Assembly: GCF_900177515.1 (NCBI RefSeq)
Contig: NZ_FXAK01000009.1
Location: forward strand, 434,001 to 498,000
From: Azospirillum oryzae
Lineage (GTDB): Bacteria; Pseudomonadota; Alphaproteobacteria; Azospirillales; Azospirillaceae
Length of the DNA: 64,000 nucleotides
Reading direction: 5' to 3'
Shown: one piece after another, positions 52,936 to 61,187 of the stretch
Numbering within the stretch: position 1 is the stretch's first letter
How the letters are laid out: each line of letters starts with the position of its first letter
Notes under the pieces: generated by a model
The model's database searches: none
Told to the model about the DNA's origin: nothing
The model's input: only the letters and a program-made list of their open reading frames with translations
Translations under genes and position numbers: made by a program

Positions 52936-54372
52936 ATGGTTCTGGAGGAAGCGCGGCATTTCTACATCGACGGCCGATGGGTCGCTCCCTCCTCCGGTGC
53001 GACGATGTCTGTGGTCGATCCGGCCACCGAAACGGTCATCGGCTCCATCGCGGCGGGCACGGCCGAGGATGTCGACAAGGCCGTGACCGCGGCGCGCAGG
53101 GCCTTTGCCACCTTCTCCATGACCCCGGTGGAGGAGCGGCGAGCCCTGCTGCAGAGGATCGCGAATCTGATGGAAGCGCGCGCCGAGGAACTGGCCTTCG
53201 CCATGACGGCGGAGATGGGAACCGCCATCGGCTTCGCCCGCACCGCGCAGGTGCCGCTGGCCATTGCACACCTGCGGGCGATGGTCGAGGTTCTGGGCGG
53301 CTATGAGTTCCTCATCCGGAAAGGGACGACGGCGATCGTCCGCGAACCGATCGGCGTCTGCGGCCTGATCACACCCTGGAACTGGCCGCTCTACCAGATC
53401 ACCGCCAAGCTGGCGCCCGCGCTTGCCGCCGGTTGCACCGTCGTGCTGAAGCCCAGCGAACTCTCGCCGCTGAGCGCGTTGCTGTTCGCCCGGATCCTGC
53501 ACGATGCCGGGACGCCGCCGGGTGTCTTCAACCTGGTCAACGGCACCGGCGAAGAGGTGGGGGCCGCCATCGCCGCCCATCCCGGCGTCGACATGGTCTC
53601 CATCACCGGATCGGTGCGGGCCGGGGTTCTGGTGGCCCAGGCTGCCGCCGTCACGGTCAAGCGCGTCGTCCAGGAGTTGGGCGGCAAGTCGCCCAACATC
53701 CTGCTGCCGGACGCCGATTTCGAGAAGGCGGTGCCGCTGGGCATTACGTCGGCCTTTCGCAACGTTGGACAATCCTGCAGCGCGCCGACCCGGATGATCG
53801 TACCAGCCGACCGGCTGGACGAAGTGGAGGCGCTGGCCCGACGCCATGTGGAGACGATCGTCGTCGGTGACCCCCGAAACCCGCAGACCACCCTGGGTCC
53901 GATCGCGAACAGGGCACAGTTCGACCGCGTTCAGCGGATGATCGCGGTCGGCATCGCGGAAGGCGCGAGGCTGCTGTGTGGCGGCCCCGGCAAACCTGCG
54001 GGGCTCGACCCCGGCTATTTCGTGCGGCCCACCATCTTTTCCCGGGTGACCAGCGGCATGCGCATCGCGCAGGAGGAGATTTTCGGCCCCGTCCTCTGCA
54101 TCATTCCCTATGAAACTGAGGAAGAGGCCGTGGCGATCGCCAACGACACGGTGTTCGGGCTGGGTGGCCATGTCCAGTCTTCCAACTTGGAGCGCGCCCG
54201 GCGGGTCGCACGCCAAATCCGGTCCGGTCAGCTCCATATCAACCATCCCGCCTGGGATGCCCATGCGCCCTTCGGCGGCTACAAGCAATCCGGCAACGGG
54301 CGCGAATACGGCACCTTTGGGCTGGAGGAGTGCTTCGAGACAAAAGCCATCCTTGGCTACTACCCCTTGTGA
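52936..54372 (+). CDS. NAD(P)-dependent aldehyde dehydrogenase
   Basis: 478 residues, complete ALDH. PWNWP gives the catalytic Asn; Glu247 in VQELGGKSP is the general base and Cys281 in GQSCSAPTR the nucleophile. EEIFGPVL and PFGGYKQSGNGRE are typical of the glycine-betaine/gamma-aminobutyraldehyde group. It likely oxidises an aldehyde produced by the PLP aldolase or the FAD oxidoreductase. A strong ribosome site (AAGAGGAGAG) precedes the ATG. It is the last gene of the 49123-54372 operon. Confidence 0.93.
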   Translation: MVLEEARHFYIDGRWVAPSSGATMSVVDPATETVIGSIAAGTAEDVDKAVTAARRAFATFSMTPVEERRALLQRIANLMEARAEELAFAMTAEMGTAIGFARTAQVPLAIAHLRAMVEVLGGYEFLIRKGTTAIVREPIGVCGLITPWNWPLYQITAKLAPALAAGCTVVLKPSELSPLSALLFARILHDAGTPPGVFNLVNGTGEEVGAAIAAHPGVDMVSITGSVRAGVLVAQAAAVTVKRVVQELGGKSPNILLPDADFEKAVPLGITSAFRNVGQSCSAPTRMIVPADRLDEVEALARRHVETIVVGDPRNPQTTLGPIANRAQFDRVQRMIAVGIAEGARLLCGGPGKPAGLDPGYFVRPTIFSRVTSGMRIAQEEIFGPVLCIIPYETEEEAVAIANDTVFGLGGHVQSSNLERARRVARQIRSGQLHINHPAWDAHAPFGGYKQSGNGREYGTFGLEECFETKAILGYYPL

Positions 54373-54490
54373 ACGGGTCTTTCCGCAAGCTCCCGTAATG
54401 AAAGGACGGAGCCGGTGCCCTCCCCGGCGGCGCTGATCGCTACCGGGGTCCCGGCATCGATCCTCATCCCGGCCGCCAATCAGCGTCATT

Positions 54491-54519
54491 CTGGACTTGC
54501 CCGGAGCAAGTGGAGAGCC
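54491..54519. repeat. Left inverted repeat of the IS3 element
   Basis: Begins CTGGACTTGCCCGGAGCAAG and ends GGAGAGCC, 29 bases. It is the exact reverse complement of 55285-55313. Confidence 0.9.
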
Positions 54520-54553
54520 TCCATCTATGGTCTAAGGGACCAGAAGCTTTGGC

Positions 54554-55272
54554 ATGGGTGACGGGCATCGGCGTAAGCTGACGGAAGACCTCAAGCGGGA
54601 AGCTGTTCGGCTTATCGCAACGAGCGGCCGGACTGTCGGGGAAGTGGCGGCTGATTTGGGGATTGGCAAATCAACGCTGACGCGATGGAGATCGCAATAT
54701 CAGGAAGCGGAGCTTCTGTCCGGTCCACATGACGATGTGCAAAAGGAACTGGTCCGTCTGCGTTGTGAGAACGAGGTTTTCTCCGCTCCGGCGCCGAACC
54801 GGAAATGGGAGCCGACATTTCCTACGTCTGGACCGCTGAAGGCTGGCTTTATCTGGCCATCGTGCTGGATCTGCACTCCCGCCGGATCGTGGGATGGGCC
54901 ACCAGTGACCGGATCACCAAGGAGTTGGCGATCACAGCGTTGAAGCGGGCTATTACCGTTCGGCAGCCACCTCCCGGTCTGATCCATCATTCAAATCGTG
55001 GAAGCCAATACTGTTTAGATGATTACCAGAAGGTGTTGCAGGAGAGCGCGATGTTGGTTTCGATGAGCGGGCGCGGGAACTGCTACGATAACGCGATGGT
55101 GGAGACTGTCTTCAAGACCTTGAAGTCAGAGTTGGTGTGGCGCACGATCTTTACTTCGCGGCGGCAGGCTGAAATCGCCATTGGCCGCTACACCGACGGC
55201 TTCTATGATCCAATCCGGCGACACTCCTCACTCGGCTTCAAAAGCCCCTGTGTCTTTGAGGTCGCTGCGTAG
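54554..55272 (+). pseudogene. IS3 transposase, orfA joined to orfB remnant
   Basis: From ATG 54554 there is an orfA start with its HTH (GRTVGEVAADLGIGKSTLTRW) that ends at about codon 75 (ENEVF). It is joined directly to APNRKW of orfB, losing the leucine zipper and the first half of orfB. One base is then missing at 54810-54815, so GADISYVWTAEGWLYLAIV is in another frame. The rest runs to 55272. The second catalytic Asp is also changed: HHSNRGSQY has Asn (AAT, 54994-54996) where HSDRG is expected. First Asp and the Glu (YDNAMVE) remain. Confidence 0.85.
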
Positions 55273-55284
55273 AATCGACACACT

Positions 55285-55313
55285 GGCTCTCCACTTGCTC
55301 CGGGCAAGTCCAG
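55285..55313. repeat. Right inverted repeat of the IS3 element
   Basis: 29 bases, perfect reverse complement of 54491-54519, starting GGCTCTCCACTTGCTCCGGG. Confidence 0.9.
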
Positions 55314-55803
55314 TGCGGAGGCGCTGGCGGCGGTGTCGCTCGGCACCGCGGTCGAGCGCGGCGGGATGATGACCTCCTCGTCCGGGCTGTGGGCGGCCAC
55401 GACGCGGTAGACCGGCTCGCCGTCGTAGGCGCCATCGGCCAGTACCGTACCAAGTGGGCGGGCGATCTGGTTGAGCAATGGACCGACCAGCGACGCATCA
55501 CCGTCCTCGTTACTCGTCAACTCGGAGGCGGGGACCTCACCCTTACCGGGATCAACCGCCAAGTGCAGTTGTCTCCAACTCCGGCGCGCTTGGCCACCAT
55601 GCTTTTCCAAGTGCCACTCGCCCGTGCCGAACACTTTCAGCCCGGTGGAATCGATGACTGCGCTGACCGGCCCGTCCGTCCGGGCCAGCGCCGATGCGAC
55701 TGCCAGATCGGCGCTGCGCCGGGAGAAGGTCGTGTGATCCGAGACCGGTAGGTCCAGGCCGAGCAGGCGCATCAGCGAGGCCACGATCCCACGCCCATTT
55801 GTG
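55314..55803 (-). pseudogene. IS5-family transposase fragment
   Basis: The minus strand encodes GIVASLMRLLGLDLPVSDHTT, VIDSTGLKVFGTGEWHLEKHG and GTVLADGAYDGE, the middle of an IS5/IS1112-type transposase with two catalytic Asp. The N-terminus is cut near 55800 at the junction with the LysR gene, and the C-terminus with the catalytic Glu ends at the IS3 right end. No terminal repeats remain. It is of a different subgroup from the IS5 relic at 47800. Confidence 0.82.
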
Positions 55804-56737
55804 CGCCAAAGTCGAGCGACATCAGATACTGCTCCTCCCAATCGCGCCCGGCCTCCAGCTCGCCGAACAGCCAGTCGCGGAACAGCTGGATTTTCGGCAA
55901 CGCGGCAGTCGATTTCAGCGTGACGAAGCCATGCCCCTGCGCCCGCAGCCCTTCGGTGGGGAAGGGGACGACGAGTTGGCCGGACTGAAGCTCCTGCCGG
56001 GCGAGAAGCAGGCTGTCCAGGCACACCCCCATGCCGTTCACTGCGGCGTTGATCGCCATGAAGGAGCGGTCGAAGCGTAGGCCGCGGTCCATGTCCAGAT
56101 GGACGCTGCGGTGCCGGCGCATCCAGTCGCGCCAGCCCAGGATATTGACCTCCGAATGGATCAGGATGTGGCGGCTGAGGTCTTTCGGCTCCCGGATCGG
56201 GTTGAGGCCGTTTGCTAGCGCCGGCGAGCACATCGGGACGATGACGTCCTCCGGAAACTGCTCCAGCACGCAGCCGGCCGGCGGCGGTCCGGGGTTGTAG
56301 CGGATGTCGACATCGACCGCGCCGGCCGTCAGATCGATGGGCGAGACCGAAGCCTGGAGGCGGATGTCGATGGCGGGATGCAGCGCCTTGACCCGGTTCA
56401 GCCGCGGCATCAGCCATTGGGTGGCGAAGCTGGGCATCGACCGGACGGTGAGGATCGTCGTACCGCTGCCGGTGCTGGTGACGTTGCGGGTGGCGGCATC
56501 CATGCGGGCGAATGCGCCGATGATCTCGTTGGCATAGCTCCGGCCGGCGTCGGTCAGGGTGACCGCGCGGTGAACACGATGGAACAGCGGAAGCCCTAAC
56601 TGTTCCTCCAGAATTTTCACCTGATGGCTGATCGCCGACGGCGTCAGTCCCAGATCCTCCGCCGCGGTCGCGAAGGAACCGAGCCGTGCTGCGGCTTCAA
56701 AGGCCTGCAATGCCTTGATGGAGACGCGTTTCCGCAT
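55772..56737 (-). CDS. LysR-type regulator (GcvA-like) with IS-derived C-terminus
   Basis: 321 residues. HTH about residues 20-39 (GSFATAAEDLGLTPSAISHQV), effector domain of the GcvA type. It is divergent from the SDR-transketolase operon at 56946 and is its probable regulator. After WEEQYLMSLDFG the remaining 10 or so residues and the stop codon overlap the IS5 fragment, so the original C-terminus was replaced by element sequence. The core domain is complete and it is probably still functional. Confidence 0.88.
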   Translation of the reverse strand: MRKRVSIKALQAFEAAARLGSFATAAEDLGLTPSAISHQVKILEEQLGLPLFHRVHRAVTLTDAGRSYANEIIGAFARMDAATRNVTSTGSGTTILTVRSMPSFATQWLMPRLNRVKALHPAIDIRLQASVSPIDLTAGAVDVDIRYNPGPPPAGCVLEQFPEDVIVPMCSPALANGLNPIREPKDLSRHILIHSEVNILGWRDWMRRHRSVHLDMDRGLRFDRSFMAINAAVNGMGVCLDSLLLARQELQSGQLVVPFPTEGLRAQGHGFVTLKSTAALPKIQLFRDWLFGELEAGRDWEEQYLMSLDFGAQMGVGSWPR

Positions 56738-56747
56738 CGCACCCTTC

Positions 56748-56799
56748 AGATGAATTCAGTTCATCGATGAGCGATCTTATTCGTTTGTCGAATTCATCT
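56748..56799. promoter_or_regulatory. Nested inverted repeats in the LysR/SDR divergent promoter
   Basis: AGATGAATTC at 56748-56757 and GAATTCATCT at 56790-56799 are perfect inverted repeats. Between them is a second palindrome, TCATCGATGA, at 56761-56770. The 208-bp AT-rich gap 56738-56945 lies between the divergent LysR and SDR genes, so these are candidate operators for the LysR protein. Confidence 0.6.
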
Positions 56800-56945
56800 C
56801 AAGATCATAGGATCACATCAATCATCGGCTGAGCGAATCATCGAACAGTCTGATCGAAATCACCACAACCGAGCGAAACCGACGCTCCGTCGCGGCACCC
56901 TCTGTGCCGCCACGGCGGAGCCTGCTTCGACAAGAGGGAGCGAGC

Positions 56946-57695
56946 ATGCTGCTGTCCAACAAGGTCTGCGTGATCACCGGCGCCGCGTCGCGCCGCGGCA
57001 TCGGCCGGGCGACCGCAAGGCTTTTCGCGCTGCATGGCGGGCGGGCGATCATCCTGGACCTCGACGGCGCCCAAGCGGCCGAAGCCGCCGCCGAACTGGG
57101 AGAGGCGCATCGCGGCTTCGCCTGCGACGTGACCGACCGCGACGCCTGCTTCGCCGCCGCGACCCGCGTGGTGGAGGAGTTCGGCCGCATCGACGTGCTG
57201 GTCAACAACGCCGGCATCACCCAGCCGCTGAAGTTCATGGACATTGGTCCGAAGAATTACGAGGCGGTGACCGACGTCAGCCTGCGCGGCACGCTGTACA
57301 TGAGCCAGGCTGTCGTCCCCCACATGCGCGAGCGCAAGTCGGGATCCATCGTCTGCATCTCGTCGGTGTCGGCGCAGCGCGGAGGCGGCATCTTCGGCGG
57401 TCCGCATTACAGCGCGGCCAAGGCCGGCGTGTTGGGCCTCGCCAAGGCGATGGCGCGCGAACTGGGGCCGGACAATGTCCGCGTCAATTCGGTGACGCCG
57501 GGCCTGATCCAGACCGACATCACCGGCGGCAAGCTGACCGACGAGCTGCGTGCGGAAATCCTGAAGGGCATCCCGCTGAACCGCCTGGGCGATGCCGAGG
57601 ATGTGGCCCGCTCCTGCCTGTTCCTGGCCTCGGAGCTGTCCTCCTACATCACCGGCGCCACGCTCGACGTCAACGGCGGCATGCTGATCCACTGA
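56946..57695 (+). CDS. Short-chain dehydrogenase/reductase
   Basis: 249 residues, classical SDR. TGAASRRGIG (about residues 11-20) has a two-residue insertion in the usual TGxxxGIG loop. ILDLDG after strand 2 favours NAD, and NNAGIT, ISSVSAQ and YSAAKAG give the Ser-Tyr-Lys set. LDVNGGMLIH ends it. ATG 56946 with GAGGGAG upstream is chosen over 56904. Likely it oxidises a sugar alcohol or acid to the ketose-type substrate used by the transketolase encoded next. Confidence 0.9.
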   Translation: MLLSNKVCVITGAASRRGIGRATARLFALHGGRAIILDLDGAQAAEAAAELGEAHRGFACDVTDRDACFAAATRVVEEFGRIDVLVNNAGITQPLKFMDIGPKNYEAVTDVSLRGTLYMSQAVVPHMRERKSGSIVCISSVSAQRGGGIFGGPHYSAAKAGVLGLAKAMARELGPDNVRVNSVTPGLIQTDITGGKLTDELRAEILKGIPLNRLGDAEDVARSCLFLASELSSYITGATLDVNGGMLIH

Positions 57696-57702
57696 TCCCG
57701 AT

Positions 57703-58578
57703 ATGCTGGAGACACCTTCCGTGGACACCGCACTCGACACCACCCCGCTCGGGCACAATGTGCCGCTGGCCGAACGTGCCTACCGCATCCGCCGCAACGC
57801 CCTGCTGATGGGCGAGGTGCAGGGGCAGGGCTATATCGGCCAGGCGCTGGACATCGCCGACGTGCTGGCGGTCTCCTACTTCCACGCCATGAAGTATCGT
57901 CCCGAGGACCCGCATTGGGAGGAGCGCGACCGCTTCCTGCTGTCCAACGGCCATTACGCCATCGCGCTGTACGCCGCGCTTATTGAGGCCGGCATCGTCC
58001 CGGCGGAAGAGCTGGAGACCTACGGCAGCGACGACAGCCGCCTGCCGATGTCGGGCATGGCCAGCTACACGCCGGGCATGGAAATGTCGGGCGGTTCGCT
58101 CGGCCTCGGCCTCAGCATCGCGGTCGGCATCGGGCTGGGGCTGAAGCGCAAGAATTCCGCCAGCCGCGTCTACACGCTGTTCTCCGACGGCGAATTGGAC
58201 GAGGGATCGGTGTGGGAGGCCATCATGTCGGCCGCCCATTACAAGCTCGACAACATGATCGCCATCGTCGACGTCAACAACCAGCAGGCCGATGGGCCGT
58301 CCACCCAGGTGATGGCGTTCGAGCCGCTGGTGGACAAGCTGGAGGCCTTCGGCTGGTTCGTCCAGCGGGTGGACGGCAACGACATGGACGCGGTGGTCGC
58401 GGCGTTCGACGCCGCCAAGTCGCACCCCGAAGCCAAGCCGCGGATGATCGTCTGCGACACCAAGATGGGCAAGGGCGTGCCCTTCCTCGAAGCCCGCGAA
58501 AAGAACCACTTCATCCGCGTCGACGCGCACGAATGGCAGCTGGCGCTGGATGCGCTCGACGCCGGGAGGACCGCATGA
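57703..58578 (+). CDS. Transketolase N-terminal subunit
   Basis: 291 residues, the PP (cofactor diphosphate) half of a split transketolase. LLSNGHYAIALYAAL carries the His that contacts substrate. The metal-TPP motif is FSDGELDEGSVWEA followed by IVDVNNQ, with Ser in place of the first Gly of the common GDGE. The second half is encoded immediately downstream with a four-base overlap. Split transketolases of this kind occur in specialised sugar pathways (for example apiose and sulfosugar routes) rather than in the central pentose pathway. Confidence 0.9.
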   Translation: MLETPSVDTALDTTPLGHNVPLAERAYRIRRNALLMGEVQGQGYIGQALDIADVLAVSYFHAMKYRPEDPHWEERDRFLLSNGHYAIALYAALIEAGIVPAEELETYGSDDSRLPMSGMASYTPGMEMSGGSLGLGLSIAVGIGLGLKRKNSASRVYTLFSDGELDEGSVWEAIMSAAHYKLDNMIAIVDVNNQQADGPSTQVMAFEPLVDKLEAFGWFVQRVDGNDMDAVVAAFDAAKSHPEAKPRMIVCDTKMGKGVPFLEAREKNHFIRVDAHEWQLALDALDAGRTA

Positions 58579-59579
58579 GCACCGCTGCCAATACCACTGC
58601 AAAGCCGCGCCTGAAGACTTCCGCCATGATCGCCTCGATCGCGGCGGAAGGTCAGCGGACCAAGCCGGCGCCCTTCGGCCATGCGCTGGTCGAGCTGGCG
58701 AAGCAGCGGAACGAGATCGTCGGCATGACCGCCGACCTCGCCAAATACACCGACCTGCACATCTTCGCCCAGGCCTATCCCGACCGCTTCTATCAGATGG
58801 GGATGGCCGAGCAGCTGCTGATGGGTGCGGCGTCCGGCATGGCGCATGAGGGGATGATGCCCTTCGTCACCACCTACGCCGTCTTCGCCTCGCGCCGGGC
58901 CTACGACTTCGTCCACCAGACGGTCGCGGAGGAGAACCGCAACGTCAAGATCGCCTGCGCCCTGCCGGGCCTGACCTCCGGCTATGGCCCCAGCCATCAG
59001 GCGGCGGAGGATCTGGCGCTGTTCCGCGCCATGCCGAACATGGTGGTGATCGACCCCTGCGACGCCCACGAGATCGAGCAGGTGGTCCCGGCCATGGCCG
59101 CCCACAACGGGCCGGTCTACATGCGGCTGCTGCGCGGCAATGTCCCGCTGGTTCTGGACGAGTACGATTACAAGTTCGAACTCGGCAAGGCCAAGCTGCT
59201 GCGAGACGGCGCCGAGGTTCTGGTCATCTCGTCCGGCATCATGACGATGCGGGCGCTGGAGTTGGCGCAGCGGCTGGAGACCGACAAGGTCGGCGTCGCG
59301 GTTCTGCACGTCCCCACCATCAAGCCGCTCGACACCGAGACCATCCTGCGCGAGGCCGCACGCACCGGCCGCATGGTGGTGGTGGCGGAAAACCACACCG
59401 TCATCGGCGGTCTGGGCGAGGCGGTGGCCGGCACCCTGCTGCGCGGCGGCGTCGCCCCCGTCTTCCGCCAGATCGGCCTGCCCGACGAGTTCCTGAAGGC
59501 CGGCGCCCTGCCGACCCTGCACGACCTCTACGGCATCTCCACCGACGCCATGGCTGCCAGCATCAAGGGATGGCTGTAA
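58575..59579 (+). CDS. Transketolase C-terminal subunit
   Basis: 334 residues, PYR and C-terminal domains of the split transketolase. MGMAEQLLMGAASGMAHEGMMP contains the TPP-activating Glu, and TYAVFASRRAYDF plus GPSHQAAEDLALFRAMPNM are typical. An N-terminal extension of about 25 residues (Ala/Thr-rich) precedes the domain. It overlaps the N-terminal subunit gene as ATGA, and together they should transfer two-carbon units between ketose and aldose. No sugar kinase lies nearby, so the donor may be unphosphorylated or be phosphorylated elsewhere. Confidence 0.9.
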   Translation: MSTAANTTAKPRLKTSAMIASIAAEGQRTKPAPFGHALVELAKQRNEIVGMTADLAKYTDLHIFAQAYPDRFYQMGMAEQLLMGAASGMAHEGMMPFVTTYAVFASRRAYDFVHQTVAEENRNVKIACALPGLTSGYGPSHQAAEDLALFRAMPNMVVIDPCDAHEIEQVVPAMAAHNGPVYMRLLRGNVPLVLDEYDYKFELGKAKLLRDGAEVLVISSGIMTMRALELAQRLETDKVGVAVLHVPTIKPLDTETILREAARTGRMVVVAENHTVIGGLGEAVAGTLLRGGVAPVFRQIGLPDEFLKAGALPTLHDLYGISTDAMAASIKGWL

Positions 59580-59643
59580 CCCGGCATCCGTCCACCCGAT
59601 CACACCCGACCAACCAACAAACATCCATAGGGAGAGAGATCCG

Positions 59644-60627
59644 ATGAAGAAGCTGCTTTTGTCGCTGGTGGTGGGCACCGCCCTGGTCGCGTCGCCCGCC
59701 GCCTGGGCCCAGCAGGTCCTGCGTCTGGCCCACAACGCGGCCCCGGGCAATCCGAAGGCGGAAGCCTCGCTGAAATTCGCGGAACTCGTCGCCAAGAAGA
59801 CGGACGGCCGGGTGAAGATCGAGGTCGGCGGCAGCGCCCAGTATGGCGACGACGTGGAGGCGCTGACCAGCATGCGGCTCGGCACGCTGGCCTTCAGCGC
59901 CAATTCGCAGGGCACCACCTCGGGCGTCGTGCCGGAATATGCCGTGTTGGGCCTGCCCTTCCTGTTCCAGTCGCTGCCGCAGGCGTGGAAGGTCCTGGAC
60001 GGTCCGGTGGCGAAGAAGCTGGACGAGGCGTCGAAGGCCAAGGGTCTGGTTCTGCTGGCGATGTGGGACAACGGCATCCGCCATGTCTCCAACAATGTCC
60101 GGCCGATCACCAAGCCGGAGGATCTCGCCGGCATCAAGCTGCGCACCCCGCCGGACCCGATCACGGTCGACATCTTCAAGGCTCTCGGCGCCAACCCGAT
60201 GCCGCTGGCCTTCTCCGAGCTTTACATCGCGCTCCAGCAGGGCGTGGTCGACGGGCAGGAGAACCCGCTGATGAACATCTATTCGTCGAAGCTCTTCGAG
60301 GTGCAGAAATACATCTCGCTGACCGGGCACAAGTATGAATCGACCCCGCTGCTGGCCAGCAAGATCGTCTTCGACACCCTGTCGAAGGCCGATCAGACGG
60401 CGGTGCTGGAAGCGGCGGCCGAGGCCGGCAAGCTGAACCGCGAGATGTCCGCCAAGGCCGACAAGGAACTGCAGGCGAAGATGGAAGACGCCGGCGTGAA
60501 GTTCAACACGGTCGACCCGGCCCCCTTCGTCGCCAAGACCAAGTCCGTCTATGACAAGTGGGAGAAGCAGTTCCCCGAACTGGTCGCCCTGGTTCGCAAG
60601 GAAGCCGCGGCCGGAGCGGCGCCGTGA
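59644..60627 (+). CDS. TRAP transporter substrate-binding protein (DctP family)
   Basis: 327 residues with a Sec signal (MKKLLLSLVVGTALVASPAAWA, cut near residue 22). DctP features: LRLAHNAAPGNPKAEASLKFAELV, IKLRTPPDPITVDIFKALGANP with the conserved Arg, and LYIALQQGVVDGQENP. It presents an organic or sugar acid to the DctQM permease encoded next. A ribosome site GGGAGAGAG precedes ATG 59644. Its stop overlaps the small permease gene start (TGATG). Confidence 0.93.
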   Translation: MKKLLLSLVVGTALVASPAAWAQQVLRLAHNAAPGNPKAEASLKFAELVAKKTDGRVKIEVGGSAQYGDDVEALTSMRLGTLAFSANSQGTTSGVVPEYAVLGLPFLFQSLPQAWKVLDGPVAKKLDEASKAKGLVLLAMWDNGIRHVSNNVRPITKPEDLAGIKLRTPPDPITVDIFKALGANPMPLAFSELYIALQQGVVDGQENPLMNIYSSKLFEVQKYISLTGHKYESTPLLASKIVFDTLSKADQTAVLEAAAEAGKLNREMSAKADKELQAKMEDAGVKFNTVDPAPFVAKTKSVYDKWEKQFPELVALVRKEAAAGAAP

Positions 60628-61187
60628 TGACGGTGTCCCACGAGAGGGAGCATGAGGTGGCGGGACTCCCCGCCACCCTTCTCCAGGCGGCCGACGGTGC
60701 CATCTCCGTCGTCTCCGCCGTCGTGGCGATCCTGTCCCTGATCGTGCTGTTCCTGGCGTTGGGCGCCGAGGTCGTCGTCCGTTACCTGACCACCCAGGGG
60801 CTGGGCTGGCCGTCCGAACTGCCGAACCTGTTGTTCCCCTGGCTGGTGATGGGCGGCGTGGTGCTGGCGGCGCAGAAGGGCGCACACATCTCGGTCGCGC
60901 TGCTGCTCGACCTGCTGCCCCGCCGGTTGGCCCGCGCGCTGCTGCTGGCGATGCAGGTGGTGGTGGGGGCAACCTTCTTCTATCTCGCCTACATCGGTCT
61001 GGCCGTCATCGAGATCACCGGCAGTGAAATCTATCCGGTGACGGGCGTCAGCGCCCGCTGGGCCTACCTGTCGCTGATCGCCGGCTTCGTCGGTGTGGGT
61101 CTGACCGCCGTCACCACCTTCCTGCGCCTGCTGATCGCCGAAGACCCGCGGTCCGTCCGCGCCCACGTGTCGGAGGAAGAGATATGA
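60627..61187 (+). CDS. TRAP transporter small permease (DctQ family)
   Basis: 186 residues, four membrane helices with GLGWPSELPNLLFPWLVMGGVVLAAQKGAH, the DctQ pattern. Start ATG 60627 overlaps the DctP stop; a GTG three bases upstream (60624) is also in frame. It associates with DctM in the inner membrane. It ends with a four-base overlap with DctM. Confidence 0.92.
   Translation: MTVSHEREHEVAGLPATLLQAADGAISVVSAVVAILSLIVLFLALGAEVVVRYLTTQGLGWPSELPNLLFPWLVMGGVVLAAQKGAHISVALLLDLLPRRLARALLLAMQVVVGATFFYLAYIGLAVIEITGSEIYPVTGVSARWAYLSLIAGFVGVGLTAVTTFLRLLIAEDPRSVRAHVSEEEI

Larger units (their letters stand above)
54491..55313 (+). mobile_element. IS3-family element with internal deletion
   Basis: An 823-bp unit bounded by perfect 29-bp inverted repeats and holding a deleted orfA/orfB. 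Typical IS3 members are about 1.2-1.5 kb, so 0.4 to 0.7 kb is missing between orfA and the orfB catalytic core. No clear target duplication flanks it. Its right end abuts an IS5 fragment, so the IS3 copy appears to have landed in or next to an older element. It could still be mobilised in trans because its ends are intact. Confidence 0.85.

Noticed and set aside
54373..54490. Possible terminator after the aldehyde dehydrogenase (ACGGG/CCCGT)
   Set aside because: The stem is only five base pairs with a long loop and no U-tract; not strong enough to list.
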